NCBI GenBank assembly: GCA_023630585.1
Contig: CM042544.1
Span: 14,895,756 to 14,959,755 of the forward strand
Direction: 5' to 3'
Source: Cranoglanis bouderius
Lineage: Eukaryota > Chordata > Actinopteri > Siluriformes > Cranoglanididae
Length of the DNA: 64,000 nucleotides
The position numbers and the translations under genes are program-made. Within the stretch, counting starts at the first letter, position 1. Every line of letters starts with the position of its first letter. The notes under the pieces were generated by a model, which saw nothing but the letters and a program-made list of their open reading frames with translations, was not told the origin of the DNA and did no database searches. Below, one piece after another: positions 50,206-64,000 of the stretch.

Positions 50206-53200
50206 GAAGAGTGAATTGATTTGCTTGTGTGCATGTGTTCTTATTACAGAGGGTTTTTTTGTTTGTTTGTTTGTTTTATTTTGTTTTGTGCTTGGCATAT
50301 TTATTTCTTCACACAGGAGTATGTTTTGGCCAAGAGACAGTAAATAAAGCAGTTGGAGAGAAGGTGGTGATTACCCCAATCCGTATTCCTGATACCCCAC
50401 AGTTCATCAGATGGAAGTTTAATGAGAGCACCATTCTTTATGGGCCTCTGAATGGAATTACAATACTGCCACTGTACACTGACAGAGTCAGTCTGGACTA
50501 CACCACTTTAGCTCTGGAGCTCAGGAGCCTGACTGAGAATGATACTGGACAATATTCTCTGACTGTAGACACAGCTACAAATACTTACACAAGTGTTACG
50601 TCACTGCAGGTGTTTGGTGAGTAAATAAAACTATAATTTTAACACAACTGCAGTAAGATTTTTTTTTTCTTTAATCTTGTACAGTTCTCAGTTTGTAAAT
50701 ACAAGTAAAAATCTTTACAGCTTATAGTTAATAATCAGTTTTTATACAGGTGTGTAAGGATTAAAAGTACACAGATTTGTATTGCATTACATTATTCACA
50801 GCTGAATCTGAACACACACCTTTCAAATTGTAGAACATTTTCTTTATCAGATTATTCTTGCATTACTGATGACTATGAACATGCATTGGATGTTATTGCT
50901 GATGCAAAATCAGCAAAAAACTAAACAAAACAAAAAAAAGTTCAGTTATTTCATTTAATAGAATTAAATTAAATTTTAATTAGAGACAGAATATTGTCAA
51001 GTCTTACTCTAATGTCTCAAATTCAGAATATTACTTTTATAGTAAAATACTGAACTATAAAAAATACAGGAGTTTAGAACCAACAGATGCTACACTACCA
51101 CTGGGGTAGAACAGTTGTGTCATTGTCCACTCCACTTGTGCCATTTTGACTTAAAAATGCTATATTGCAGTAAAATTTCCTCTTTTGAAAGTTCCATGAC
51201 TGGTGACTGAAGATTGGTGAAATGCTCCCACATCAAATATCTGTAGTTCTATAATAGCAGATTTATTAGACTAAAAATAAGTTGGCAAGGAGTACTTTAC
51301 TCATTTTTACTCATAGCTAATTTTTACTCTGCATTTTTGTATGGCTGAAACGATGAAACAGTGATTATTATCTAAAACCATGAGAGCTAAGTGTTGGTAC
51401 AGTGATTATGCTTATGTTTTCATGATGAATGAGCATTCAAATCTTATGTGTACTGGTGTCCACCTGAGCCCTGTATTACTTTTTAACCCCTCAGTGCCAC
51501 CCTCCAATGTGACAATATTACCTAGTAAAACAGAGCTGGTTGAATTCAACAGCACTGTGAGTCTCGTCTGCTCTGCATCTGGCTCGTCTCTTTCATTTAT
51601 TTGGCTGAATGGCAGCTCTAAGGTAACAGCAGGGGAGCGAGTTCAGTTAGCAGACAGCAACAGCAGTCTGACCATTACCAGTGTGATCAGAGGTGATGCA
51701 GGCCCATACCAATGTGAAGCATCCAACATTGTCAGCAAAGCAATGAGTCCTCCATTGAGCCTCACCATTTACTGTGAGTTATTTTATATCATGTGACTTG
51801 TTGACAGTCATGAGGTTTATCCAACAAACATACATGATATACCTGGTCTCCACAAGACCACGATGGCTCTAAAGCTGACTAAGTGGACTGTTCCATTGCA
51901 GATGGTCCAGAAAATGTTGCTGTTGAAGCAGATCCAGCGGGACCCTTCTACAGCTCTGGGTCAAAGCTCACACTGACCTGCTCAGCTGAGTCCAGCCCTG
52001 CTGCTGAGTTTCAGTGGGCTGTGAATGGAGCAGAGCTTGGTGAAATGGGCCAAGAGCTCAGACTGAGCAACATTCAAAGCAGTCAGAGTGGCAATTATAC
52101 CTGCATTGCCCATAACAAGCAGAGCCTGATATACTCCCCATCTGAACCCATTAGCATCACTGTACTAGGTGGGTTATAGTTTAGTTATTGAATTCATGTG
52201 CAACAAAAAAAATATCAAGGCACTAAATTAAGCCGAAAAAGCTCTCCCAGAAATGTACAATTCTTTCATTGCTGTTTGATTTTTTTTACCTTTCCCAAAC
52301 CTTAGCCAGCTATAAAAGAGGGCCACAAAAAAGTGGACAATGGCACACTAAGACATTTTAATTCAAGGAAAAAATTAAATAACTGACAGATAAATTGGGG
52401 AATTTGATTGTTTGTGTTTAAAAACATACTATATTTTGGACTCATAAAGGAGCAGAACTGCTGTATTTAACTAGCAATTGAATATTTTGTGTATATATTA
52501 TGTAAAGAATACAACACAAATAAAACAGGGCATACTGTTATAAGGAAATAGTCAATTACATACTCCAATGTGAAGCAGTCATGTGGCGACTGCTACACAA
52601 AACACTAACACCTGAGAATCCTTCTATAAATGTTAAGTAAATGTCAGCTTACAGAAGATTTCACCAGATCAACAATAAGACAATTTCATTATCAGATAAC
52701 ATCTTTTGTTTATTATTAGGCTTATATTATGTTGAATGTCCACCATATACTTCCCTGTGAACGAGATGTTACTATAGAAACGCCAACATTTTAAAATGAG
52801 AGCATTAATGTACACCTTTTATTTGAGTTGCAGCCGACACCACTGTCAGAGCTGCTATTATAGAAAATTAATCAACACCTAATGACAAATCAGACTTGAG
52901 AATTCAACAGCACTGTGGTATAAATATAATTTATATATGAGAAGTCTGAAAATAAGTCAACGGTTAGGAAATCATACTATATCTGGGAAGTTCAAAACAG
53001 AAAATGTTATTGGGGTTTCTAAAACAGTAAATGAAATGTTTAAAGTGCTGTCTTAGCCCAAAAGTTAAAAGTCATAGATTTACTCAATAGAAATGCTATT
53101 TAGTTCCCCTAACAATTAATTTGTTATGTGAAAAATTGGAAGTAAGTTTCTAAACAAATGATTAGGCAAATATGATACAATAAGCAGATTATATTTTAAT

Positions 53201-55973
53201 GTTATTATAACTTTAACAGTCTCAGGCCCTATAACTAATTCAAGTTCCATCTCAAACCACATTGTTAAGTGAATGTTTTTGACTGTTTTTTTTTTTTTTT
53301 TTTTTGGTTTGTTTCCTCTGTGAATTTTACAGAAAAAATACTTGGAGCAGCACTTACTGGACCAACAAATGAGCTAATAGAAAGTGTTTCCTCTGCTACA
53401 TTAACCTGTAAGGCGAGTGGGACCATCCACAGTGCTGAATGGATGAAAGATAATCAGAAACTGTCAGCTAGCGATAGCATCACATTCTCTGATGATAACA
53501 GATCAGTGACGATCAAATCGGTGAGGAGAACAGACAGTGGTGTATATCAGTGTACACTCAGCAACCCCATCAGCTCTGATACTGCAACATACACAATGAC
53601 TGTTAACTGTAAGTACAAATATATTTCGGGTGCTGATTTGTTTTAAACTTAAGAAACACCTAAGCTTAATTTGACAGGCAGTGACTCTGTACTGTGTGTT
53701 ACAGTTGGACCAGATAATGTGATAATTAATGGACCAAGTGAAGTGGAGGAAGGAAGAAAATTGACATTGTCATGCAGTACTGAATCTACACCAAATGCCT
53801 CTTACAAATGGATGTTTAATGGGACTTTAACTGAAGTGAATGAAGCCATATTTTCTGAGAAGGAGGCAAACTTAACACACACTGGAAATTACACCTGCAC
53901 AGCCTCCAATAGTGTAACCGGACGTGATGCCTCTGGATCCCATTTTTTGGTAGTAAAAGGTGAGATTTGTATAAAAGAAATAAAATTGCTTTTTTTTCTG
54001 TTTGAAATAAATCAGACATAAGATATGAGATATTTTGAAGTAACATGTAAATAGACCAAGAAAATAATTATATCTTCATAATTCCTAGATCATTCTAATT
54101 TACACAAAAATATAATTTATACAAAATATTTCTTCAGCTCGAAGAAGGTGTCACACTAAAGAACTTTTGAGGATTTTAATCTGTTGACACACTAAGATTT
54201 TATCTGTACCAATCATGCTGGCTCTTAATCTGTTTTAAGTTCTGCACTTTTCACATTTTTTCAGAGTATATACAGTATGGATGTTTAATGTAAAGTAAAA
54301 AGTAAATCTACAACTAGAAAATGAGAAATTGCTATTTCATAATATATATTTATTTACAGCATTTTAGGTTATTGATATTCATTTTGATATTTATCTTGTT
54401 TTTCACATAAAAACCTGCAATCACCAACTCGTCTACAAAAAACAAAAAAATCCACAGCAATGATGTCTCCCTTTCTGTTTACTTCATATATTCCCTGCAT
54501 AACATATTTATTTAGACTGCTTTTCTGACAGGGGTGGGCTAAAACAAATTAGTGTGTTCTTAAGAATCCAAACATGGCATTTTTCTTTACTTAAAATGCA
54601 TAAGTCAAGTCAAGTCAAGTGGCTTTTATTGTCATTTCAACCATATACAGCTGGTACAGTACACAGTGAAACGAAACAACGTTCCTCCAGGACCATGGTG
54701 CTACATAAAACAACACACTAACAACATGAGATGACACAGAACTAAATAAGACCTACACATTTCTACATAAAGTGCATGTGCAAATGTGTGCAAACAACAC
54801 AAGACAGTACAGTAACCACTAAAACAGGACAATAGGCACAGTAAGAGACAGTGTAGCGCTGACCAGTACACAGTTCTAACATAAGTAATATAGAAGTGCA
54901 TTCTGTCAAACATAATTATAACTGCCTTGAAAATTGTAGCTACCTCTAGTTAAGTTAGCACACTAATCCAACTGATGTCTCACACAAATAAGGAATTACA
55001 ACTTCCAACTCACTTCTGCATTGTTAAATAAGTTGGATGGGTTGTGTATAGCCCTATTGCTGAGGTGAAATTCCAGTCATTTCATTTCCAGTTGTGTGTC
55101 AGGATAAAATCTGGACTTCTCTTATAATACCGAAGATGTTTTCTAATCATCTCAAAAAGCTTCAGTTTTTCTGATTAGTAGAACATTTAAAAACAGTTTG
55201 CAATTAATTCCCGAGATGAGACGAACATGAGGTGCCAAGCAGCTGGGATAAACATTACCTTTAAAATTATTCTCTTGAGAGATACTTTTATCTACAGCAA
55301 CCTACAAGTTTACAACCCCAATTCCAAAAAAGTTTGGACGCTGTGTAAAATATAAATAAAAACGGAATGATTTACAAATCTCATAAACCCATATGTTATT
55401 CACAATAGAAAATAGAAAACATATCAAATGTTTAAACTCAGGAAATGTATAGTTTTAAGGAAAAAATAAGATAATTTTGAATTTGATGGCAGCAACATGT
55501 CTCAAAAAAGTTGGGACGAGGGCAACAAAAGGCTGGAAAAGTAAGTGTTACTAAAAATAAACAGCTGCAGGAACATTTTGGAACTAATTAGGTTAATTGG
55601 CAACAGGTCAGTAACATTATTGGGTATAAACAGAGTATCTTAGAGAGGCAGAGTCTCTCAGAAGTAAAGATGGGATGGAATCTGGATGGATGCATATGTT
55701 GCTCTAAAACCTGTGCTCTAAAATTGTCGTTTTTCACAGATTGGTGAACCTCTGCCCATCTTTACTTCTGAAAGACTCTGCCTCTCTAAGATACTCTTTT
55801 TATACCCAATTATGTTACTGACCTGTTGCCAATTAACCTCCAGCTGTTTCTTTTTAGTAACACGTACTTTTCCAGCCTTTTGTACTTTTCCAACCTTTTT
55901 GTCTGAGTATATTCAGCTGCCCTGTAATTTAGCATGAACAGCAGTTTAAAAGGTGGCTTATTATTATTATTAT

Positions 55974-56020
<47 letters not shown>

Positions 56021-56890
56021 ATTACATTATTCATATAGTGCTTTTCTTGACACTCAAAGCACTTTACATAGTACAGGGGGAAATCACCTCAAACACCACT
56101 AGTGTGTAGCATCCACCTGGATGATGCGACAGCAGCCATAGTGCGCCAGAACGCCCACCACACACCAGCTATAGTTGGAGAGGAAAGGAGTGTGATATAG
56201 CCAATTCAGGGATGGAGATTTTTAGGGGGCCATGATAGATAAGGGCCAATGGGGGAATTTCGCCAAGACACCGGGATTATACCCCTACTCTTTACGAGAA
56301 TTGTCTTGGGATTTTTAATGACCACAGAGAGTCAGGACCTCGGTTTAACGTCTCATCCGAAAGACGACTTCTTGTCTGAGGCTCTGTCCACTTGTATAGG
56401 GATATCTTTGAAAGCCTATTTTTTTCCATTAAAAAAAAAATCCCATTTCAAGGTGGTTATAGTATGCCATAAACTGTAATGTCATATGCCACATGATATA
56501 TATATACTGGCGCCTCCATACAAGAGTGTAATAATAAAACCAAGTGAAATTCAGATTTCAGATTTAAGTGCCCATGTTGTGGACTGGAAGGGGTTCTAAT
56601 ATTTTCTGATATTTTCGTAGGAAAGTAAAAACATCATACTCCACTTGCACCAGCGTTTTGTTGTTTCCCATGTCAAATAGATTCCCCTTCTGTCAAGCTT
56701 TGTATTAGTATTCATTCAGGACATTCAGGAGTTATTTTCAATATGAATAATGTATTCATATGTGGTTACATAGTGTCAATGATTATAGTGTACAATTCTG
56801 GCTTTGACAAAAATTAAATGTCGCACAGCAGGAAATAAAACAACCCTCTTTATTTATAGATTTATAAATTTTGGGTTATTCATAAAAAAA

Positions 56891-56982
<92 letters not shown>

Positions 56983-59900
56983 TTTTAAATGCTGCACACA
57001 GTTCAAGCAGTACAAAGATATTTTCCTTATTAGTGTTTCTTTTCATTTGCAATTGTGCTGTTTCTGTATACTATCACCTACTATTTAAAAAAGAAATTTA
57101 CCTCAGATTATTTCCGAAATATTGTTTAGCTTTTAGAATAGTTTAAATGCTATATTTTGTAGATTTTCCCCCTTATGAAATGTTTTTTTTTTCTTAACCA
57201 GTGAACTTTTTACATGTAATCTTAAGAGAAGTGACTTTAAGATTACGGCAGAATCTGAGTGATGTTAAAAAGTACAGTTGAGCACTTTCACAAATGCACC
57301 AAGTGACATCAAGCATTCTTTTTGTGCTTCCAGACCAATCAAGTCTCAAGTTGGGGGGCAAACAAGAAAAACAAAAATGGAGTACAAGTGAAAAGTCATG
57401 ATAAATCTAAGGAGATTTACAACATTCACTGCCAATATTCCAATGTTGCAATATAACTAAAAATGTGTCTATTTTGGTATGGCTGAATTGTAACTACATA
57501 CAGTCTAGTCACACAAAAATCTCCTCTTCTCTTGATTTTCTGCCTCCAAAGCCTCAGTGGAGACAAATAACCAGTCAATAAACAATCTTTATTTAAAATA
57601 TTTTTATATTAATAATAATAAATCTCTGCTATATAACAGTAGGCATTTAGGTGATACTAGTTAGGACTGTTAAGAGCGTTGTTATGGTTAAATTGCGCAT
57701 GTTGCATAAGACACTCCGGCCAGCTCAGTTTCTGTGGAAAAATTGCCAATTGTGAAAGCAACCTTAGGTATGATTTGATTTGTTACCCACATACCTAATG
57801 TCAGTCATTTCTTATTGAAAATAATAGGAGAGTCCCTCTGCCATTTAGTGATAGTTGTGGTTGTTGTGATGTGAGGTGCAGAATAGAGGTATTTAAAATC
57901 AAATCTAGTGTGCTGTGATTTTAATTTTCAGTCAGTGGTTAAGGCATTGGCCTACTGATTGTGAGGTTGTGAGTTCAAGTCGCAGTTCTGCCAAGGCCCT
58001 TAACCCATAGCTGTCATGTCCTTTCTCTCTGTAAGTCGCTCTGGATAAGTAGATCTGCCAAATGCTGTATAATGTAATTATAAAGAGTACTGTATTGATC
58101 ATCAAGGGGAAATTTGGTGTCACAACAGCCACAACACAAGAGCAACAGGGAGGGAGGAGAACAGTTATTTAAAAGTATTTAAAAGACAAGAATATTTAAA
58201 AGTTTACAATAAACTCACAATATACTACAAATAAGAAGGAATAAATATATGCATATACATAGCTCTCCAAGTTATTTACAGACTATTTACAGAGTATTCC
58301 TGTACAAATTAATTGTATGAAATATATTACAGATTGGCAAGCTTAAAACTGCACATTGGACATGTGTGATGAGCAGTTGTGGTAGTGTGTGCATAAAAAT
58401 GTACAGTATTCCTACTAACCCCATTTCCATAAAAGTTGGGATTTTTTTCTAAAATGCAATAAAAATCTAAATCTGTGATTTGTCAAGTCTCTTGAAACTT
58501 TAATTAACTTACAAAAGTACAAAGAAAAGATATTCAATGTTTTCACTGACCAGCTTAATTGTATTTTATAAATATAAACAAATTTAGAATTTGATGCTTT
58601 CAACACACTCAAAAAAGTTGAGACAGAGGCATGTTTACCACTGTGTTACATCACCCTTCCTTTTAATTACATTTTTTAAATTGTTTGAGAACTGTGGATA
58701 CTAATTGTTGCAGTTTTGCAAGTGGAAATTTTGCCCATTCTTGTTTGATACAAGACTTCAGCTGCTCAACAGTCCTTGGTCGCCATTGTCTGATTCTCCT
58801 CTTCATGATGCACCATAGGAGACAGATCTGGACTGCTGGCAGGCCAGTCAAGCACACACACTCTTTGTCTGTGAAGCCACCCTGTTGTAGCACGTGCAGA
58901 ATGAAGCCTGGCATTGTCCTGCTGAAATAACCATGGAATTCCTGGGAAAAGACGTTGCCTTGATGGCAGCATATGTCTCTCTATGATCCCAATATATGCC
59001 TCGGCGTCAATGGTACCTTCACACATATGCAAGTCACCCATGCCGTGGGCACTGATGCACCCCCATACCATCACAGATGCTGGCTTTTGCACCTTTCACT
59101 TATAACAGTCTGGTTGGTCTTTCTCATCTTTGGCACGGAGAACTCAACATCCTTTTTCTCCGAAAACAAGCTGAAATGTGGACTCATCTGACCACAGCAC
59201 ACGTTTCCACTGCCTTTCAGACCATCTGAGATGAGCTCAGGCCCAGAGAACTCGCCGGCATTTCTGCATAGAGTTGATGTGTGGCTTCCTCCTTGCATAA
59301 TAGAGTTTCAGGTTGCATTTCTGGATGCAGCAGCGGACTGTGTTAAGTGACAACGGTTTTCCGAAGTACTCCCGAGCCCTTGTGGTTATATTCATCACAG
59401 TAGCATGATGATTTCTCAGGCAATGCCGCCTGAGGACTCGAAGGTTATGTACATTCAACAGTGGTTTCCAGCCTTGCCCTTTACGCAATGAGATTTCTCT
59501 GGATTTCCTGAATCTTTTCACAATATTATGCACTGTAGATGGTGAAAGACCTAAATTCTTTGCAATCTTGTATTGAGCAATGTTCTTTTTGAATTGACTG
59601 ACAATTCTCGCACGAGGTTTGGCACAAAGTGGTGAGCCATGACCCATCCTTGTTTGCAAAGACTGAGCTTTTGGTGGATGCTCCATTTATGCCCAATCCT
59701 GATACCCTCCCCTGTTACCAATTGACCTGATCCTCCAAAATGGTGTTACTTGAAAATTCTATAAACTTTTCAGTCTCATTTAGCCTCTGTCCCAACTTTT
59801 TTTGAGTGTGTTGAAGGCATCAAATTCTAAATTTGTTTATATTTACAAAATACAATTAAGTCGGTCAGTGAAAACATTGAATATCTTTGTACTTTTGTCA

Positions 59901-60778
59901 GTTAATTAAAGTTTCAAGAGACTTGACAAATCACAGATTTTTGTTTTTATTGCATTTTAGAACAAATCCAAACTTTTCTGGAAATGGGGTTAGTAAGTAA
60001 AGTCATAAGTAAAGTGGCAGCGCATGTGTAAGAATGTGCAGTGACCCTATGTAAAATGTATATGTGACTGTTATATAAAAATATACTTTTAATCTAGACT
60101 TTCTCTAAATTTTTCTCTAAATTATTTATTTGTGTTCTCATAGGAAAAGGGACTATGGTTGGAGGTGGAGAGTCACTGTCTGCAGGAGCTATAGCTGGGA
60201 TTGTTATTGGAGTTTTATTAGGTGTTGCTGGAATTGCTGGTTTGATTTTCTACTTTACTAAAGGCAAAAAAATGTAAGTACATTAGACCATAACTTTGTA
60301 ATTTTCCTTGTAATTTACTTTTTAATCACTTCTGAAATGGCTCTGGTTCACATTTGTTGTCTGGGTATTTTATCCTCCAGCATTTACTGGTTTGATTTAT
60401 AGCTTAATAAAGCAGCGCAAACAATTATTTTCTTAACAAAATGTTAAAGTTTTGTTTAAAAAAGTTAAATGTTTTACTTTGCTTTCTTAAGTTTTAACAC
60501 AAGCTTCTGAAAGTGTGGCCAAAAATTGTAAGGGCGTCAGTACATTTCAACATAACTGTTTTTGATTTTATTGTTGTACAGATATTACCAGCAACCCTGT
60601 ATATTGGGAAATCACCATATAATAATTCTCAGAAATGTCACAAATATTCTGCCAGTTGTTCAGACAGCAGTTATACATAGACAAGTTTTAGTTTCAATTG
60701 TATCTATAACCAAATTCCAGGTCGGGATTGGAGTAAAATTATTATTGTTATTATCATTATTATTATTATTATTATTAT

Positions 60779-60811
<33 letters not shown>

Positions 60812-60975
60812 AAGTAGTAGTAGTAGCAGTAGTAGTTATTTATTTATTTATTTTAAACACTTGTCTCATGTGACTGCTAGCTACTTTGTAAACAATTACT
60901 CTTAAATCTGATTTATTGTAATAAATTGTCTGTGCAGGACAAAAAGAACCTCCGGAGGAAATAAGCAAAATCGAG
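49788..60975 (+). CDS. Gene C: five-Ig-domain CEACAM-like receptor, 3' end not in window
   Basis: Exons: leader 49788-49836; N 50317-50616; A 51495-51773; B 51902-52168; C1 53333-53608; C2 53705-53959; TM 60150-60273 (or from 60144 using an upstream in-frame TAG acceptor); first tail exon 60938-60975. All join in frame without a stop. The leader is MDLRAVCCTLLLLTCTG. The N domain lacks a canonical disulphide; the four following Ig domains have Cys and Trp in place. The TM exon continues past the membrane as FTKGKKM into TKRTSGGNKQNR, matching the start of the ITIM-bearing tail of gene A. The tyrosine-containing exons were not found and are presumed beyond the window, displaced by the transposons from 61088 on. 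It is the best candidate in the window for a complete signalling receptor. Confidence 0.8.
50013..50205. repeat. (CT)n, (TTC)n and (ATT)n tracts in intron 1
   Basis: CT tract 50013-50053, then TTC passing into TTA repeats at 50113-50205. They sit just upstream of the N exon, as the ATT tracts do in gene B. Confidence 0.95.
50317..50616 (+). CDS. Gene C exon N
   Basis: 100 codons, 18 bases shorter than most gene B N exons. Five residues (LLLPE region) after GVCFGQE and one in the PQFIRW region are missing. The rest is conserved: VSLDYTTLALELRSLTENDT and GQYSLTVDTATNTYTSV. Confidence 0.88.
50617..51494. other. Gene C intron 2
   Basis: The beginning resembles the sequence after gene B N exons. 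No exon or repeat of note. Confidence 0.5.
51495..51773 (+). CDS. Gene C exon A
   Basis: 93 codons with VSLVCSASGSSLSFIWLNGS, GERVQLADSNSSLTITSVIR and GPYQCEASNIVSKAM. It is intact, unlike the gene A copy. Confidence 0.9.
51902..52168 (+). CDS. Gene C exon B
   Basis: 89 codons with LTLTCSAES, FQWAVNG and GNYTCIAHNKQSL. About 97 percent identical to the gene A exon; five of the seven differences change an amino acid. Confidence 0.9.
52169..53332. other. Gene C intron between B and C1
   Basis: AT-rich. A poly-T run (53286-53305) directly precedes the C1 acceptor region. No other feature recognised. Confidence 0.5.
53333..53608 (+). CDS. Gene C exon C1
   Basis: 92 codons with ATLTCKASGTIHSAEWMKDN, SDDNRSVTIKSVRRTDSG and VYQCTLSNP. 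The exon is close to the second C1 of gene B. Confidence 0.9.
53705..53959 (+). CDS. Gene C exon C2
   Basis: 85 codons with EEGRKLTLSCSTESTPNASY, KWMFNGT and HTGNYTCTASNSVTGRD. The C1-C2 intron is 96 bp. Confidence 0.9.
53960..54600. other. Start of the large gene C intron
   Basis: AT-rich; no exon or repeat recognised. Confidence 0.5.
54601..54925 (-). repeat. Dispersed repeat, LINE-3'-end-like
   Basis: Read on the minus strand, CACCATGGTCCTGGAGGAAC and the final ACAATAAAAGCCACTTGACT mark the end of a widespread teleost repeat. It is the same family as 1-226 in the other orientation. Confidence 0.65.
55313..55890. mobile_element. Fold-back Tc1-like MITE
   Basis: Left end ACCCCAATTCCAAAAAAGTT as in 45893. 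The stretch from about 55525 to 55680 (AAGGCTGGAAAAGTAAGTGT) is repeated inverted at about 55735-55885 (ACACGTACTTTTCCAGCCTT). Only the region around the original transposase start codon is kept, in two opposed copies. Confidence 0.75.
55961..56019. repeat. (ATT)n(AGT)n compound repeat
   Basis: ATT units change to AGT units; a similar compound tract occurs at 60756-60836. Confidence 0.95.
56020..56400. repeat. Conserved teleost interspersed repeat
   Basis: Contains GTGTGTAGCATCCACCTGGA, TGCGCCAGAACGCCCACCAC and GGTTTAACGTCTCATCCGAA, which I recognise as a repeat common in fish genomes. It is CpG-rich compared with its surroundings. No intact frame. Confidence 0.6.
56894..56974. repeat. (AT)n microsatellite
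   Basis: About 40 AT units followed by a T run. Confidence 0.97.
56975..57937. other. Gene C intron, no feature recognised
   Basis: AT-rich intronic sequence; no exon of Ig, TM or tail type. Confidence 0.45.
57938..58078 (+). mobile_element. tRNA-derived SINE
   Basis: A-box-like TGGTTAAGGCATTGG, B-box-like GAGTTCAAGTC, then AAGGCCCTTAACCC and a tail GTAAGTCGCTCTGGATAAGT. Same family as 47605-47795 but shorter. Confidence 0.72.
58415..59993 (-). mobile_element. Tc1-like transposon, nearly full length
   Basis: Ends CTAACCCCATTTCC and its complement, with TIRs of about 200 bp and TA at 58413-58414 and 59994-59995. The minus-strand transposase starts at 59686 and is open for 149 codons (helix-turn-helix GLSPSTVHNIVKRFRKSREI). 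It then has a stop near LWA, and resumes with the MVWGCISAHGMGD block, FQQDNARLHSA (second Asp) and SPDLSP. A frameshift then separates the last part. Only a few lesions separate it from an intact frame, so it is one of the younger copies. Confidence 0.92.
60150..60273 (+). CDS. Gene C transmembrane exon
   Basis: It encodes GTMVGGGESLSAG, the glycine-rich helix, then FYFTKGKK. It is the same length as the gene A TM exon (124 bp) and ends phase 2. Confidence 0.85.
60756..60836. repeat. (ATT)n(AGT)n compound repeat
   Basis: Located between the TM exon and the first tail exon of gene C. Confidence 0.95.
60938..60975 (+). CDS. Gene C first tail exon
   Basis: 38 bp, phase 2-1, with CAG acceptor and GTATGT donor. 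It aligns base for base in length with the gene A exon at 19006-19043. Confidence 0.78.
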
Positions 60976-61087
60976 GTATGTATAAAGAACTTCAGTCATT
61001 TATAAATATGTTCTGGATGAACTGACTTGTATATGATCACAAAATAAAGTAATATATGATTTATATATGGCACATTTTTATGTGGTA

Positions 61088-62048
61088 CACTGATCAGCCA
61101 TAACATTAAAACCACTGACAGGTTACATGAATAACATTATTCTTGTTACAATGTCAGTAGGTGGGATATATTAGGCAGCAAATAAACAGTCAGTTCTCAT
61201 GTTGGAAGTTGATGTGTTGGAAGCAGGAAAAATGGTGTCAGTGTAAGGATCTGAGTGACTTTGACAAGGGCCAAATTGTGATGGCTAGATGACTGGGTCA
61301 GAGCATCTCCAAAATATCAGGTCTTGTGGGGTGTTCCCGGTATGTAGTGGTTAGTACCTACCAAAAGTGGTCCATGGAAGGACGACCAGTGACCCGGCAA
61401 CAGGGTCATGGGCACCCAAGGCTCAGTGGTGCACGTGGAAGAGCTACTGTAGCACAAACTGCTGAAAAGTTAATGCTGGCTATAATGGAAAGATGTCAGA
61501 ACACACAGTGCATCACAGCTTGCTGCTTACGGGGCTGTGTAGTTGCAGAACGGTCAGAGTGCCCATGCTGGCTCCTGTCCACCACCGAAAATGCATACAA
61601 TGGGCACGTGAACATCAGAACTGGACCATGGAGCAATGGAAGAAGGTGGCCTCGTCTGATGAATCATGTTTTTCTTTTACATCATGTGGATGGCCAGGTG
61701 CATGTGTATCGCTTACCTAGGGAAGAGATGGCACCAGGATGCACTATGGGAAGAAGGCAAGCTGGTGGAGGCAGTGTGATGCTCTGGACAATGTTCTGCT
61801 GGGAAACCTTGGGTCCTGGCATTCATGTGGAAGTTACTTTGACACATACCACCTACCTAAATATTGTTGCAGACCAAGTACACCCCTTCATGGCAACAGT
61901 ATTCCCAAGTGGCAGTGGACTCTTTCAGCTGGATAATGTGCCCTGCCACACTGCAAAAATTGTTCATGAATGATTTGAGGAACGTGATAAAGATTTCAAG
62001 GTGTTGACTTGGTCTCCAAATTCCCCAGATCTCAATCTGTGGGATGTT
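61088..62048 (+). mobile_element. Tc1-like transposon, 3' end replaced by a LINE
   Basis: TA at 61086-61087 precedes CACTGATCAGCCATAACATT. The plus strand encodes a damaged transposase: DNA-binding words (KISGLVGCSRYVV), SDESCFSF with the first Asp in one frame, and GGGSVMLW and FQLDNVPCHTAKIV with the second Asp in another. It breaks off at SPDLNLWDV where the LINE tail begins at 62049. Confidence 0.85.

Positions 62049-64000
<1,952 letters not shown>

Noticed and set aside
49788..50207. Long frame continuing from the gene C leader through CT and TTC repeats
   Set aside because: The leader exon ends at a good donor at 49836, as in gene B. The remainder is intron and microsatellite.
56249..56479. 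A 76-codon open frame
   Set aside because: It lies in a widespread fish repeat and has no supporting splice sites or domain.
60562..60873. A 103-codon open frame with leucine and valine runs
   Set aside because: The runs are translations of the ATT and AGT repeats.

Overview
The window is vertebrate nuclear DNA, almost certainly from a teleost fish. Genes are split into short exons with GT/AG splice sites, long AT, AC, CT and ATT microsatellites are frequent, and Tc1-like transposons, tRNA-derived SINEs and LINE pieces typical of ray-finned fish are dense. The repeat families would suit an otophysan such as a catfish, but the species cannot be fixed from the sequence alone.

Layout. Positions 1-2148 hold repeats, including a fold-back pair of Tc1 heads. 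Positions 2149-7371 (minus strand) hold a complete 13-exon gene whose spliced exons give a 445-residue protein with an N-terminal membrane anchor. Its C-terminal half resembles the mitoguardin (MIGA) family. The gene carries a decayed tandem copy of four of its exons. Positions 7.4-15 kb are intergenic and repeat-rich. From 15 kb to the end lies a cluster of three plus-strand immunoglobulin-superfamily genes of fish CEACAM-like type.

The Ig cluster. Gene A (15025-20073) is 5'-truncated: one frameshifted Ig exon, one intact Ig exon, a transmembrane exon and four tail exons with an ITIM-like SNYENI and two YxN tyrosine motifs. Gene B (26274-41433) has its own leader and predicts a 1014-residue receptor with ten Ig domains in the order N-C1-C2-N-C1-C2-N-N-C1-C2, ending just inside the membrane with no signalling tail. 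Gene C (49788 to at least 60975) has leader-N-A-B-C1-C2-TM and the first tail exon; its remaining tail exons were not found in the window. Nearly all extracellular exons are symmetrical phase 1-1, which explains how modules were added, lost and skipped without breaking the frame.

How the parts relate. The cluster grew by tandem duplication: TM exons, shared 3' flanks and conserved promoter/leader segments recur at roughly 19-23 kb. Inside gene B a smaller N-C1-C2 unit was duplicated again. One gene with an ITIM-type tail next to one with no tail resembles mammalian paired or decoy CEACAM receptors; this is inference. At least twelve Tc1-like copies, a THAP-encoding TIR element, small DNA elements and LINE fragments fill introns and spacers. 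A LINE with a long open reverse transcriptase (62473-64000, running off the window) sits inside a Tc1 copy.
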